Source: Nannochloropsis oceanica (Eukaryota > Sar > Eustigmatophyceae > Eustigmatales > Monodopsidaceae). From it: a stretch of 64,000 nt of DNA. Shown in pieces: positions 44,023 through 54,784 of this stretch (the stretch's first letter is position 1; each line of letters opens with the position of its first letter). The stretch covers positions 1,009,001 to 1,073,000 of the forward strand of contig CP038128.1 in assembly GCA_004519485.1 (NCBI GenBank), written 5' to 3'. Position numbers and translations under genes: made by a program. Under the pieces are notes generated by a model, which was not told the origin of the DNA, did no database searches, and saw only the letters and a list, made by a program, of their open reading frames with translations.

Positions 44023-47000
44023 TCACAGCACAAACTCCGCGTCAAATAGGCAGCGGAAAACACCCGGATTCGCTTGAAAGAAAGATGTCATTCTGTTAGC
44101 GGAAAATGTAATCAAGGTTGCATCTGTCATTACTACCAAATTATGTGCCTGACGGTGCGAATTTGATGTCACGAGCAGAGAAGAGGAATGAGCCAAATAG
44201 CCGACAAAATTTCGTTTTGAAAAGGACGGGGGGCAGGGACTCTGCGTGGCGTCCTCGCATTGGACCAAAACATCATCATAATTGGCGAGGCTGGGGTTGG
44301 TGGCGGTTAGTGAAAATGGAAGAGGGGAAGAAGAGGACGAGACTGCGGCATCAGTATCTGCGGCGGGGGACGCAGCAATGGCTGCGGCGCCCGAAGTCGA
44401 GGAAGATATGCTTCCCCTGCGTCGATACAAAAGTGAGCCGAGAGATTTCATAAGCTGCCCACATCGGCCTTCATAAGTCAGTAGACCAGCTTAAATGAAC
44501 ACACTGAAGTCAGCAGTCTGGCCCGTCGTCCAGACGTACTCGCCCGCTTTCACCGTACGGACATCTCCTAAGCTCTCAAGTTGGAGCTTTTGAGCGCCAA
44601 AGAATTGAGGGTATAGTCGAACGTAAGCAACAATTCTAGGCGCATTGAGGAGGAAGGAAAGGATAAGGACGAGGACGAAGAAAAATATCGGCATTGTAGC
44701 AGACCTCGAGAGACGCTGGGGCCATCTGCCAGCAGGTGCCGGAGCTCCGAGCCGGCAAACACAATCAGCTCCACATCTGTCAGCGCCCGCACTTCATCAT
44801 GTCCCGGGGTGGCCGTGAGAGGCGCAAAGGCCGCCTCCCCGAAGTAGTCCCCCATAGACCAGTGAACTCGCTTCACCTTTTCTTCGGTATTCTCCTCCTC
44901 GTCCAAGTCGTCGAGATCGTCTCTCGGGTATGTCACTTCGAGCAAGCCAATGGACAAGACGTAAAAATTCGTCGGCCTCGACCCCTTGGGTACCACCACC
45001 TCCCCCGCTGCATAGCGCTTCTTGTAACCAATCTCAAGTAAGCCGCGCGCTTGTGGCAAAGTTAAGTCGGCTAAGAAGTGAATATCTTCTACGAGGCTTA
45101 GCACTGAGATAGCCTTTCTGAACTCCGGCACATCCACCGGGACCTCCAATGTGTTTTTCACTCCCACAGGTGCGACCTTGAGCTTGGATCCCTTTGGTAC
45201 TGCACCTTCCGACACGTGCACCAGGTACATCTTTTCTTTAATATCGTCGTCCAATGCTTCAAGCGTCGCAAGAGGTGTGTGGATTGGAGGAACGCCAGCT
45301 TCATGTCGTGGTCCCAAGGAAAGTTCAGGAGCTCTGTCCGTCTGCCCGCGCTCGAGACGCCCTCGACGTGCATCTGCTCGATCCGCATTGGGTCATTGCA
45401 GTGATCTGCGCTAAATATAATACTTTTACCAGCGAAGAAGACCTCGAGCCCGATGCAGGGAATAGAGTGTAGGGAGTAGAAAAAATTGAACGAGGCACCT
45501 CGCAAGCGCATTTCTTGCTCACCGACTTTGACGGAAGTGGTGAGTGGTTTTTAGGAATTCGGCATCAGTGCCAGACAAGGCGGAATACTTGCGAATGAAA
45601 GACTCATAAATTGTCAGAGTGGTGTATAGAGTGATGCGTTTTTCGCACAAGAGCTTCTGAAAGGTTCCCGCGTCATGATCCGCACGACAGTGCGTCAAAA
45701 GGACTCCATCAATGACAGAGGGATGGATCTGCTGCTTCTGTGATAGAGACGAGGAATGTGGCGGAGGATCGATCATAATACCTCGACGACCGATCCAAAG
45801 GACATACCCACTCGTTGAGCCCTTGCTGTCGAAGCTATGCGACGAGCACAGCACCGTGACGCCAAAGGCTGGCGGAATGAATAGTTGAGCTTCTGGGTTG
45901 CTGCTAAGGCTTCCCATGTTACCGTTCTTCAATCTCAAGAAGCTAGATGGAGCAGAGTACCGCAAGGTGTGGTTCCGTACTTGGATGATGCCGGATATTG
46001 TGGCGGTGCCTGGCAGGTGGCGGGAAGGCGCTTGAGGAATTGAATCAGCGTCGTGCTCAGCTCCATGGTAGTCAGCTTTAGTTTGAGAGGGAGCCGGAGA
46101 TGATGACACCGGCAGAGGTGGCAAAATCTCCTGACGGTGATACTCTCCACCATGCAAAGGAGACTTGGTAATTTTCACCACCGCCGTGCTACCATCGGCC
46201 GTTTAGTGTTTGACCGTCGCGACGCCCGCCGCATCGAAGTGCGTAAATTGCAAGATCATGTTTATTTCCAAGAACGTATCGCCAACCTTGCGGAAGTACA
46301 AAGATTCCTTCAACAAATCAGGCCGTTTATCCATCGAATAACCAGGCGCGAAATCCGCGTCGGCTTCGATCTCAATGGGGCCAAACAGAGTCTCTTGAAA
46401 AACGGCTCGAATCTTATCTTCAACCTCTTGTGAGTCCACTATGAGATTTAGCGACTGCCGCTGAGAGAAAAAGAAGTAGTATGCAGGAAACTCAAACTCA
46501 CAAACGTTAATGCCCAAAGCGCTCCCGAGCTGTCGATTGAATCGGGGGCACCACGTAATGACGTGGCACTGAGAGACCGGCGTTGAGACAGTCCTTGATC
46601 GTCTCTGGAGGTATACCAACTTGGATTGGGCCTACACATGTAGCTACATATGTGCCCCCCCGCGGGAGCCTGACGAGATTGAGCTGTCGTGTTTGGTGTT
46701 GAGATACCAACGGTGTGGACGCAGTTAAGGTGGGGAGTGGTGATTCGGGGGAGGGTGGAGGGTCGTCGGGCGGACTGATGAGAGTGGGAATAGAGCCACT
46801 GGCTGCGGGGTCGTTTTTGCCATTACCGGCGCCACTGGTGAAGGACGTGGTGGGGATGACAACGTTTGCCGGCCAAGATGCGCGAGGGTGGGCACGACTG
46901 GCTTTGGCGTCCATCGTGGTGCTGGCAAAAGCGGTGATTGTGCTGGTCGGGGATTGGTCGAGCAGGGACGGTGTTGGGGACGGGGGGGCGTTTAGGGGAA

Positions 47001-47319
47001 GAGGTGCTAGTACGGCAATATGTGTGCTCGGGATGATAGACATAGGAGTATATTTTGTTGTTCGAGACGGTAAAAGTGCCAGAAGTGGACGTTTGGGTGA
47101 GAGAGAGGGTTTTCTGTGTGTTGGCTGGGTTGTCGGCGGAGGGGAGTTCATGAGGCTGCGCCTAGGGCTAGATACAAATGATGGAAGAGCCGGAGGGTGT
47201 ACTAAAATGCGTCGCTGTTGTTGCACTTGAATAGAGAGTGGAGATATGGTTGAAGGGCGGAGGTGAGGTCTCAAGGCGGCCCTGTCATCGTCTTTGAACA
47301 CTGGGTTTGGGTGAGGCAT
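44023..47319 (-). pseudogene. Decayed metallo-beta-lactamase/cyclic-nucleotide-binding gene
   Basis: Pieces of one protein lie in order on the minus strand in different frames. They are a Pro/Ser-rich start (MPHPNPVFKDDD, 47319), TYVATCVGPIQVGIPPETIK with HYVVP, GINVCEFEFPAYY, a metallo-beta-lactamase core (LLTHCRADHDAGTF, then FSADHCNDP and FPWDHD), GVPPIHTPLATLEAL, a cNMP-binding domain (YFGEAAFAPLT, then HDEVRALTDVELIVFAG) and a second, poorer cNMP-like end. The breaks seen are a frame change at the G run 46544-46548, an in-frame TAA at 46203-46205, frame changes near 45520-45540 and 45305, and loss of frame after about 44700. No splice sites explain them. The second metal His of HxHxDH is Arg (codon 45684-45686). 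A pseudogene fits best; assembly error or a badly modelled gene is possible. Confidence 0.65.
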
Positions 47320-47783
47320 TTTTTGTACGGGGGAGGAGGCAGGCCTAGGGAGTTGAAAATGTTTGTATGTCAGTGTGGGAAGACGCCGCAGATATTACAA
47401 AGACCCCTAACGTCTAGATTTCCACTCTTTATTCTCTCCAGGTGTGTAAAAACGAGGTCAACGATGCAACAAAGATGGCCTTGTGATGCCAAAATCTCTT
47501 GGAAATTAGAGGTATGGGCCAAAAACGGCTGGCACTGGCAGGCTCCACCGTGGAGCTCTTCTCGCTCTTGCCTCACCCTTTGATTCCTCCAACCACTCAC
47601 GCGGTACATCCACGGATCACTTTCTAAGCGTCTGCTCACATACCCGCATGATTGATAGAAAGTAAGCGGCGGATCCGAGCCCAGGCCATTGTGTTACCTC
47701 TGCGTCGTCCTGCCCATCCAACTTCAGCTCCAGCCAACCACCCCCTAGCTCCCCCAGCCCCCGTCTTCCAGCGGCCCTATTTC
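47320..47783. other. Divergent intergenic region
   Basis: This lies between the start of the decayed gene (minus) and the ATG of the plastid GTPase (plus). The GTPase frame is open upstream to about 47652, but without an ATG. Nothing else can be supported. Confidence 0.4.
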
Positions 47784-50759
47784 ATGGCATCACGCGCCAG
47801 GGGCCCAACTTACCCGGGAACCCTAAATAGTGTGACTTTATTCGTGCTAGTGCTCACGATGGTTCTCATGCGGTTACCGCAGACCATGGCCTTTCAAGGC
47901 TTTGTGCGGGCTCGGACCTCAGCAGCAGCAGCGTCGTCTCGCGCCTCCCTCCCCTCCTTCGCCACCCTGGCCACACGGCCCTCCACAAGACAGCCCTTGC
48001 AGCAATCCAGATTAGTCCGACACGTGCGCGTGCCCACGGTCACGGCGGCTCGCAAGAAGAACGATGAAGAGGGCCGCGACGAGGCGGCAGCAGCAACATC
48101 CGCAGTGTCACCAAGAGGGAGCAAGCCAGCAGCAGACGACAAGAAGTTAGGGCGTGGGCCTCGCAACCGTCGGCACATTACCGTCAGTGCTGAGGAGGAG
48201 GAATTTGCGGCATTGTCTGATTCGCGGGCGCCGGTTTTGGGGGAGGATGGGCTGCCTCGTGGACGACCTCGCATTGCCTCTCGCTCGATGGGACCTCCGA
48301 AGAAGAGGCCCGCTATGACATTCGATCCGACCTGGACGGCCAAAGCCAGCGGTGGCAACAGCGGTAACAGTAGTAGTGGAAATAAGGCCTTGAGCGGGAG
48401 TATTACCAAGAAGAAGGCAGAAGAGACTAATCGGGTACGACCTCCGGTGGCGGCTGTGCCCACGGCGATAATTGAGGATCGGGGGGAGAACGACGGTGGG
48501 GACGAGGAGGAAGACGAAATGGACGGGGAGATTTCAGATTTACCGAAAGGTTTGATACTCCGGGCGTTAGATGGTGAGAGTTATGAGGAGGCACGTCGAT
48601 TGGCGAATTTGAGTGATGACGAGGGGGAGGAGGAGGACAACGACGAGGACTTGGAGGAGGAGGGGGAGGAGGAGGAGGAGGAGGAGGAGGAAGAAGAAGA
48701 AGAAGAAGAGGAAGAGGAACGAGAGCCCTTACCTGACGATATCGTGTTTGGCGACGACGATGACGATGATGATGAGGATGAGCTTCCTCCTTTGCCCCCT
48801 AACAAGGTTTTGTCGATGGAGGACCGGTTGCGGATGGCGGAGACAGGGAATATTTTCAATCCCTATGTCGCGAGGATGCACACCAAGTCAGGGCCTAGCC
48901 GGAGCCAAATTGGCAAGGGGGAGGACGACCTTTTATTTGACGAGCTGGACGAGAAGGAGGGCGAGATGGAGGACGATATGTCTCAAGGTGATGCATTTGC
49001 CTTTGACCGTCGGCCGATGCGCCCTGTGAAGTACCACTATAAAATTGTTATGGACGCCGGGACCTGCCCTGGGTGTGGAAATTCCTTCCAGACAAAGAAT
49101 GACTCGTCCCCGGGGTTTCTTCCCTCTGATGTTTTCCAGCGAATGCAGAGTAAGATGATGGCCTTGAGGAAGACACAGCCTGTGAAGCAGCAACCTGGTG
49201 CGGCGCCTCTCTCTAAATCTGCAGCAGGGGCTAGGAGGAAACAGCAGCAGATTGAGGCGGTTGCGGCGGCGCTGGCCGCGGATTTGAAGGAGGGAGAGAG
49301 GGATGATGGAGGGGATCTGTACCAAGGTATGACGGCGGAGGAGGAGGTGGAGATGCTCTTATCGGGGAAGGACAGGGATGAGTTTGAGAAGGACGCGGCG
49401 GGGAAGGAGGGAGGGAGAAAAGGAGGGAAGGCGATAATTGTTGTGGAGGAGGAGGATGAATTAGATGAGAAGGAGGAGCAGCAGCAGGAGGAGGGAGGGA
49501 GGGAGGGAGGGAAGAAGGAAGGGGAGGAGGATGGTGATGACCGGACGGTGATTTGCCAGAGGTGCCATAAATTGAAGCATTACGGTGAAGTGGAGGATAG
49601 CCTTAGACCAGGGTGGACTGATAACGAGGCCTTGACCCCTGAGAGGTTTAGAGAGCTCGTGAGTGTGGTTAGGAAGAAGAGGTGCGCGGTTGTGTGTTTG
49701 GTGGATATATTTGATTTTCACGGGTCGTTGCTGTACAACCTGCCGAGGATCGTGGGAGAGAACCCTGTCTTGATTGTGGTAAACAAAGCGGACTTGCTAC
49801 CGACCGATTTTTCGGAGGAGCGGATCAGGATATGGGTGAAGCAGGAGCTCGAGAAGGTGGGGATGAAGGAAGTGAATACAAGGCACATTCACTTGGTGTC
49901 GTGTAAGACGGGGGCGAATGTCAAGCCTTTGCTAAGAGCGATGAAGTTGCTGGCAAGGCAAAGGAAAAGGGATTTGTACGTGATTGGAGCAGCTAACGTG
50001 GGGAAGAGCACGTTTATCAACCGGTTGATTGAGCTGGGGAGGAGTGGGGGCGATCAGGGGAGGAATGCGAAGAAGAGCAAGAAGAAGAAGCAGGATCCGA
50101 GTAAGACGGTAGGAGCGTCTCTGGTGACGACGAGCCCATTGCCGGGCACGACGCTCAATTTTATTGAGGTGGATTTGGGAGATAAGGTGTCTTTGTATGA
50201 CACTCCCGGACTGATTCTACCGCATCAGATTACCACGTTATTGAACACGGAAGAGCTTAAGGCAGTGATTCCTCAGAAGAGGATCAACCATGTGACGTTG
50301 CGGTTGAAAGAGGGGAAGAGTGTGTTGTTGGGGGGCTTGGTTAGGCTAGACATGGTTGAAGGGCGTCCATTCCTCTTCACTTTTTATGTCTCGAACGATG
50401 TCAAGCTGCACCAAACAGGAACAGATCGAGCGGACGAGTTCTTGGAGAAGCACATCGGAGACCTTGTGTTTCCACCCTTCACGCATGAAAGGCGGGAAGA
50501 GATGGGACCGTGGGTAGCAAGAGATTTTGACATCGAAGGGACGGGGTGGAAAACTTCGGCGATTGATATTGTGATCTCGGGTTTAGGGTGGATTTCAATT
50601 ACGGGCGCCTTGAATTGCAAGGTTCGTGTAATGGCGCCGGAAGCGGTGGGGGTGAGGTTGCGTAGCCCGTTGATGCCCTACGAGACATGGGCCACAACGG
50701 CGAAGTGGACGGGCTTACGGGCCATCAAAGGCGACAGGCAAAAGGGGGGTAGTAGATAA
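47784..50759 (+). CDS. Plastid-targeted circularly permuted GTPase (YqeH/NOA1/BPG2-like)
   Basis: A single exon of 991 residues from the ATG at 47784. The N-terminus is a signal peptide (VTLFVLVLTMVLMRLPQTMA) with FQGFVRARTSAAA after the likely cleavage site, a bipartite plastid presequence. The GTPase motifs come in permuted order: NKAD (G4, about 666), then GAANVGKST (G1, about 734), PLPGTT (G2) and DTPG (G3, about 805), as in YqeH, NOA1 and plant BPG2. Relatives help assemble the small ribosomal subunit; for this protein that means plastid ribosomes (inference). The N-terminal zinc finger is split: CPGC at 428 and CQRC(HKLKHYG) at 591, with a Gln/Glu-rich insertion of about 160 residues. 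A Glu run (about 290-320) lies before it. The C-terminal TRAP-like part ends RQKGGSR. Confidence 0.92.
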   Translation: MASRARGPTYPGTLNSVTLFVLVLTMVLMRLPQTMAFQGFVRARTSAAAASSRASLPSFATLATRPSTRQPLQQSRLVRHVRVPTVTAARKKNDEEGRDEAAAATSAVSPRGSKPAADDKKLGRGPRNRRHITVSAEEEEFAALSDSRAPVLGEDGLPRGRPRIASRSMGPPKKRPAMTFDPTWTAKASGGNSGNSSSGNKALSGSITKKKAEETNRVRPPVAAVPTAIIEDRGENDGGDEEEDEMDGEISDLPKGLILRALDGESYEEARRLANLSDDEGEEEDNDEDLEEEGEEEEEEEEEEEEEEEEEEREPLPDDIVFGDDDDDDDEDELPPLPPNKVLSMEDRLRMAETGNIFNPYVARMHTKSGPSRSQIGKGEDDLLFDELDEKEGEMEDDMSQGDAFAFDRRPMRPVKYHYKIVMDAGTCPGCGNSFQTKNDSSPGFLPSDVFQRMQSKMMALRKTQPVKQQPGAAPLSKSAAGARRKQQQIEAVAAALAADLKEGERDDGGDLYQGMTAEEEVEMLLSGKDRDEFEKDAAGKEGGRKGGKAIIVVEEEDELDEKEEQQQEEGGREGGKKEGEEDGDDRTVICQRCHKLKHYGEVEDSLRPGWTDNEALTPERFRELVSVVRKKRCAVVCLVDIFDFHGSLLYNLPRIVGENPVLIVVNKADLLPTDFSEERIRIWVKQELEKVGMKEVNTRHIHLVSCKTGANVKPLLRAMKLLARQRKRDLYVIGAANVGKSTFINRLIELGRSGGDQGRNAKKSKKKKQDPSKTVGASLVTTSPLPGTTLNFIEVDLGDKVSLYDTPGLILPHQITTLLNTEELKAVIPQKRINHVTLRLKEGKSVLLGGLVRLDMVEGRPFLFTFYVSNDVKLHQTGTDRADEFLEKHIGDLVFPPFTHERREEMGPWVARDFDIEGTGWKTSAIDIVISGLGWISITGALNCKVRVMAPEAVGVRLRSPLMPYETWATTAKWTGLRAIKGDRQKGGSR

Positions 50760-51161
50760 AGACACTTTAAGGAAACAAAAGTACACAATAAGGAGACCCG
50801 TTCAATGACTCAAAAAGCCTACTGTTTGTATGTTCTACCGGCGTTACTCCTGGTAGTGACGGTATCGTTTGGCAACTTTGATGCTTGATGCTTGGTTGAC
50901 TGACGGGGAGGTTTACACAGAAGTGCTTGTTTACACGCTAATGACCTCAAAGTCAACCGCACACAAACGAGGAATTTCAAGTTTCTCCTTTGTTGACATC
51001 CTCCTATACATGTCCAGGACCGTTGCTGGCCCCGTTGGTCACCCGTTGCCTATCGCCCAAAGCATAAGGTTCCGGCGATGGTTCTTCTCTGCCTTCGTTA
51101 CCTTCATATCCCACACATTCATTCTCCCCCACAAACACAACACACTTCACAACAGGTAGTC
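50760..51161. other. Intergenic, no supported gene
   Basis: This holds the 3' side of the plastid GTPase and the 5' side of the four-exon unknown gene, both on the plus strand. Short frames only. Confidence 0.4.
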
Positions 51162-52538
51162 ATGGCAGCACGGACAACGCGAGCGACCAGAAATTCCAGC
51201 GCCGCACCCTTTTTTCAGCTGGAACGGGAGCGAGCCTGCAAAGGCAACATCATGGCCCTCTCCATGGTCTACAGCCGACAGGTAAGCGACCCATCCGCAC
51301 CACGCCCACGCGGCATATTTTTGTTAATATGGAGGATGTACATATGTGAATGAAATAAGAAATGCGCTGGGTATGGCATTTGAAGAGTGCCGCATCGTCA
51401 TTCACCTCCGCTCACCGTCATCCACCCCACGCGTAACTCAGGACGCCGTCCCGGGGAAGGATTTTGGTCAAGTTTGGCGGGACCGTCTCCGCCTTGTGCA
51501 GCTAGAGAATAATGGATGGAAGGTTTATAGCTGTGACTTGGGCCATGAGGAGTCATTGGGCGAGATAGGCCGGCATTTGCAGAGTAATTTTGATCACCAC
51601 CGGTTTCCTGAGGCATTCAAGAAACGGTGGCCCGATGGGCTGAAGCTTCGCCTGGCAAGTATAATAGACCAAAGGACGCATGCTTCCATACACATTTATT
51701 GGGGCCTTTGACATGATAATCCCCTTCTAATACCCTTCGTTCCCCATCCTCATATGCTCTCCCAGGCTCTCAATCCTCCCATCCCTCCCACCCTTTCTCC
51801 CCCACAGGTGATTTTTGATTACTTTTACATTCCGGATCACTGGGCCGATCAACGCTGGGGTTCTGGCACATTCATTACAAAAACTGTCCCTTTCCTCCGC
51901 GATTACGCCAAAGTAAAGGAGTTCTGGCTACCCAACTGTAGGGTCATGCGGGACCTGCTGCAGGAGCATGAGCAGTTTCTGAGGGCGAAGGGCTTGACCT
52001 GGTATTTTGTGGGGGAGAGTTGGAAGAATGTGTTATACGTGGCGACGGAGCAGGTGAATGGTGTGATGGAGGCAAGTGAAAATGAGGTCAAGACGAACGC
52101 CAATCAGGTAGGTAGTCAGGGATGGAGGGTGGGGGGGTGGAATGAGGCGAGGAAGGCACAAATTATTAGCAATCTGATACACTCACACAAGCATCTACCC
52201 CCTTTTCCCTATCGATCAAGGTGAAGGCCTATCTAGACCCCCTGCACCCTTTCATCCGCATCTGTGACGTGCGTAAGCGCCGCCTCCGACGCCACCTGCA
52301 AGAGGAGGCGAACCAGCGGGAGCAGCAGCCGCTGGAGCAGCAGCAGCAGCAGGCAAGGAAGGAGGAGGAAGGTACAATAAAAAAGAAGCTCAAGGGTCGC
52401 CCCTCGCAGCAGCCAGAGCAGCAACTGCTGTTGCTGCTGCAACAGAAGGACAAGAATGTGCAAGAGGAAAAAGACGGACACGCGGAGGAGAAGGGGGAGG
52501 GGAAGGAGGAGGGGGTGGAGGATGGCAGTAAGAGATGA
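51162..52538 (+). CDS. Unknown protein, four exons, one GC-AG intron
   Basis: The exons read as 51162-51281, about 51361-51654, 51808-52107 and 52221-52538, roughly 340 residues. Introns 2 and 3 join in phase 0. Intron 2 starts GCAAGT instead of GT, which is the only in-phase donor after KLRL. The acceptor of exon 2 is not settled: the nearest AG (AATAAG) is out of phase. I do not recognise the family. Exon 3 looks well conserved (DYFYIPDHWADQRWGSGTF, LTWYFVGESWKNVLYVATEQ), with many Trp and Tyr, so a real folded domain is likely. There is no signal peptide or membrane span. The C-terminus is a Gln/Glu/Lys-rich low-complexity tail. Confidence 0.75.
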
Positions 52539-53158
52539 AAATGGCGGGAGTGGAGAGATAGCATGGTCGACCAACGCTAGAGATATAAGGGAGGGATGAC
52601 AGTGGAATTTGGAGTGAAGTGTAGGCATAGCGGGTAAGAATAGAGGAGAGAAGTTAAGGCACATACTTGATGACAAAGAGGCATGATGGATTAGGGATGA
52701 TGCGCATGGGTCAGGAACCAAATAGAGGTGAGGTTTACTACAGCGACAACAGACAATGGGGGTGAAGAAGGCGACGAGGGAGGCGATGGCATTGTAAATC
52801 AGGTGAAAAGACAGAGAGGAGGCTGAATGAAGGAAGGAGGGAAGCATATTCCCTAGGCGAACAGAGAGGGAGACAGAAGCGATACACTTCCTTAGATTTC
52901 GTAGGTCCGATTTACTTCTGATTCGAAACAATTTTTCCTTCTTTTCCTCCTTTAGCTTTCTGATTTTTCGACTGACACATCTTGGTCCTCTATCTCTGCC
53001 AGTGCTTCTCTTGATCATACATTTTAAACAACCACAGTTAATCGACACATTCAACCCTCTCCTTCCCTCCCCTTACCCTCGCTCCCTCTTTCCTTCGCGC
53101 GGACAGGCAGTTCCACAATAGCTCACCCCCATTGCACATCCACAAGCGTCCTCTCTCG
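52539..53158. other. Convergent intergenic region
   Basis: This lies between the 3' ends of the unknown gene (plus) and the DESI gene (minus). The long minus-strand frame through 52233-53054 is antisense low-complexity and has no domain. Confidence 0.45.
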
Positions 53159-54029
53159 CTACGTACCCCTCGTCGTCTTGCCTTTGATCGCTTTCAACCG
53201 TGCCTTCTGCTCCTCCGTCAACTTTTTTCTCTTCCCCGCCGCCGCCTTCTCCGCTTTGGTCACCCCTCCTCCCTCCTTCTCTCCCTCCTTCTCCTTCTTA
53301 TTCCGACCACCAAAGACACCGATGGAAAAAACAGATGCAATTTTGGCGGGGCGATTGACCCAAGCAGGGATTGAGGCGCCGACCAGCGTCTTGCAAAGGG
53401 CGTCGCTGAAGTGGTTGCAGTTGCGGTTGGTGATCTGCGAGGAGAGAAGAACAAGAGATAAAACAATAGTATTTCGTGTGAGAGTGCTTGGAGAAAGACA
53501 TGTGACAGCATGCATTCGGAGGGTTCTGCTTTCTTGAGGGCTCTTCGATGCCCTTCCTCTCTGCCGCCACCTAAGCACTGCCTCCTTCCCTCCTTTTCTC
53601 ACATTGTACGCATTCGGCCCGAATTCCTCCCGAAGCTCATTGATGATCCCGTGCACCTAGAATATGTGAATGAGTGCAAGATTATACAGATGACTTATCC
53701 TTTCTTTCATCGCGCTGTCTCCCTGGAAAATGAAACATGTGCAAGAAAAAGAAAGGAAGCAGTAAGTAACGCACCTCATTGGCGCTCCCGACGTGCTCGC
53801 CCATAGGCATGCTCTCTTTCAGCGTTATTACCTGCCCTGTCGCGACAATCGGCATCCTCGGCACGTGAAAGAAGATACCGTTTTGAGCAAACGTGTACTC
53901 CACCCCACCTACTTCAACGCCTGTATGCCATGTCCCCAAGCCTACCCGCCGCATCCACGAACCGCTGCCTTTCTCATCCGTCAATTCGTAAATATTGAGG
54001 ACAACTTCCCGGCACGAGGATGCCGCCAT
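53159..54029 (-). CDS. DESI-type PPPDE peptidase (deSUMOylating/deubiquitinating)
   Basis: Three exons are read: 53775-54029, 53603-53656 and 53159-53434, all phase 0 (donors GTGCGT and GTGAGA, acceptors CTAG and CGCAG), about 194 residues. The PPPDE fold shows VVLNIYELTD, GLGTWHTGVEVGGVEYTFA with the catalytic His at residue 35, LKESMPMGEH, EFGPNAYN, and RNCNHFSDALCKTLVG with the catalytic Cys at 109, followed by IPAWVNRPAKIAS. DESI enzymes cleave SUMO or ubiquitin from selected targets; some relatives remove palmitate. The C-terminal 60 residues are Lys/Glu-rich, possibly a nuclear signal. It is divergent to CDC5L, 755 bp away. Confidence 0.92.
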
Positions 54030-54784
54030 GGCTTGTTCTTATTTGTGTGACGAGGTGCTATAATTGTTGTCGCAGGAGGTTTGCCTCTTAGTACCTTGCT
54101 GGCTGTCGTAGCAGGAGGGGAGGCACGGATGTGAGAGGGAATTTGTGAATTGGAGAGCTTCTTGCTTGAAGCCAAATCTGCATGTGCCATCGGCCAGGTA
54201 CAACAATCCACATATTATCGTTGCCCTGAACGGGATCTCAGCCTTGGCTATAATTGCGTTGTTGAGCTGCTGGGTGCGGCATGAAGAGGCTCGCAGTGGG
54301 GTCGGCACTGACGAAGCCCGTTGGGCGATAATGATGATGGTGGGGGTGAGACAACCTTTTTGGCTTCCCGGTCAAAAACATACCGAGACGAACCGCTCAG
54401 AGAGACATTGGGTACACATGTTGTACTCAGCTGCACTAATGTGCTGCCAGGGTCTGCTGGACTTGGATGTTCCCGCCTCTATTTCTCGTGGCCTGCAATG
54501 CACCAAAAGAAGAAGAAGCCTCGCCACAGACAAAGTCATCCCCGGCCCTTGGTGTCACCACTATCCTGCACCCGACCAGCCATACTCACCCACCTTTCTT
54601 CCTTTTTCCCGCACACAAATCCACACAGACCTGACGCCTTGGCGTACACATATCCGAGAAAGCAGCCCACTTTTCGAAAGCGCCTCTGCCAGCCAGCACC
54701 ACAGGCAGCAACAGTTTTTGCATAGTAGTCACCCTTTTCCCGGTTCTTCGTAGCCACTCCCTTGTGCCCAACCACCCCGCAAAC
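54030..54784. other. Divergent intergenic region, DESI and CDC5L
   Basis: This should hold both promoters. A plus-strand open frame of 202 codons (54145-54753) runs through most of it and contains one hydrophobic stretch (VALNGISALAIIALLSCWV), but it overlaps antisense frames, has no recognisable domain and ends just before CDC5L. I do not call it a gene. Confidence 0.35.

Noticed and set aside
46203-46205. Intron removing the in-frame stop in the MBL/cNMP locus
   Set aside because: The only GT-AG pair around it spans 26 bases, not a multiple of three, and would break the frame that continues downstream.
52233-53054. 273-codon minus-strand frame after the unknown gene
   Set aside because: It is antisense to the Gln/Glu-rich tail exon, Leu/Ser-rich, and has no domain or splice context.
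54145-54753. 202-codon plus-strand frame between DESI and CDC5L
   Set aside because: No domain is seen, it overlaps antisense frames of similar size, and it fills what must be the divergent promoter region.
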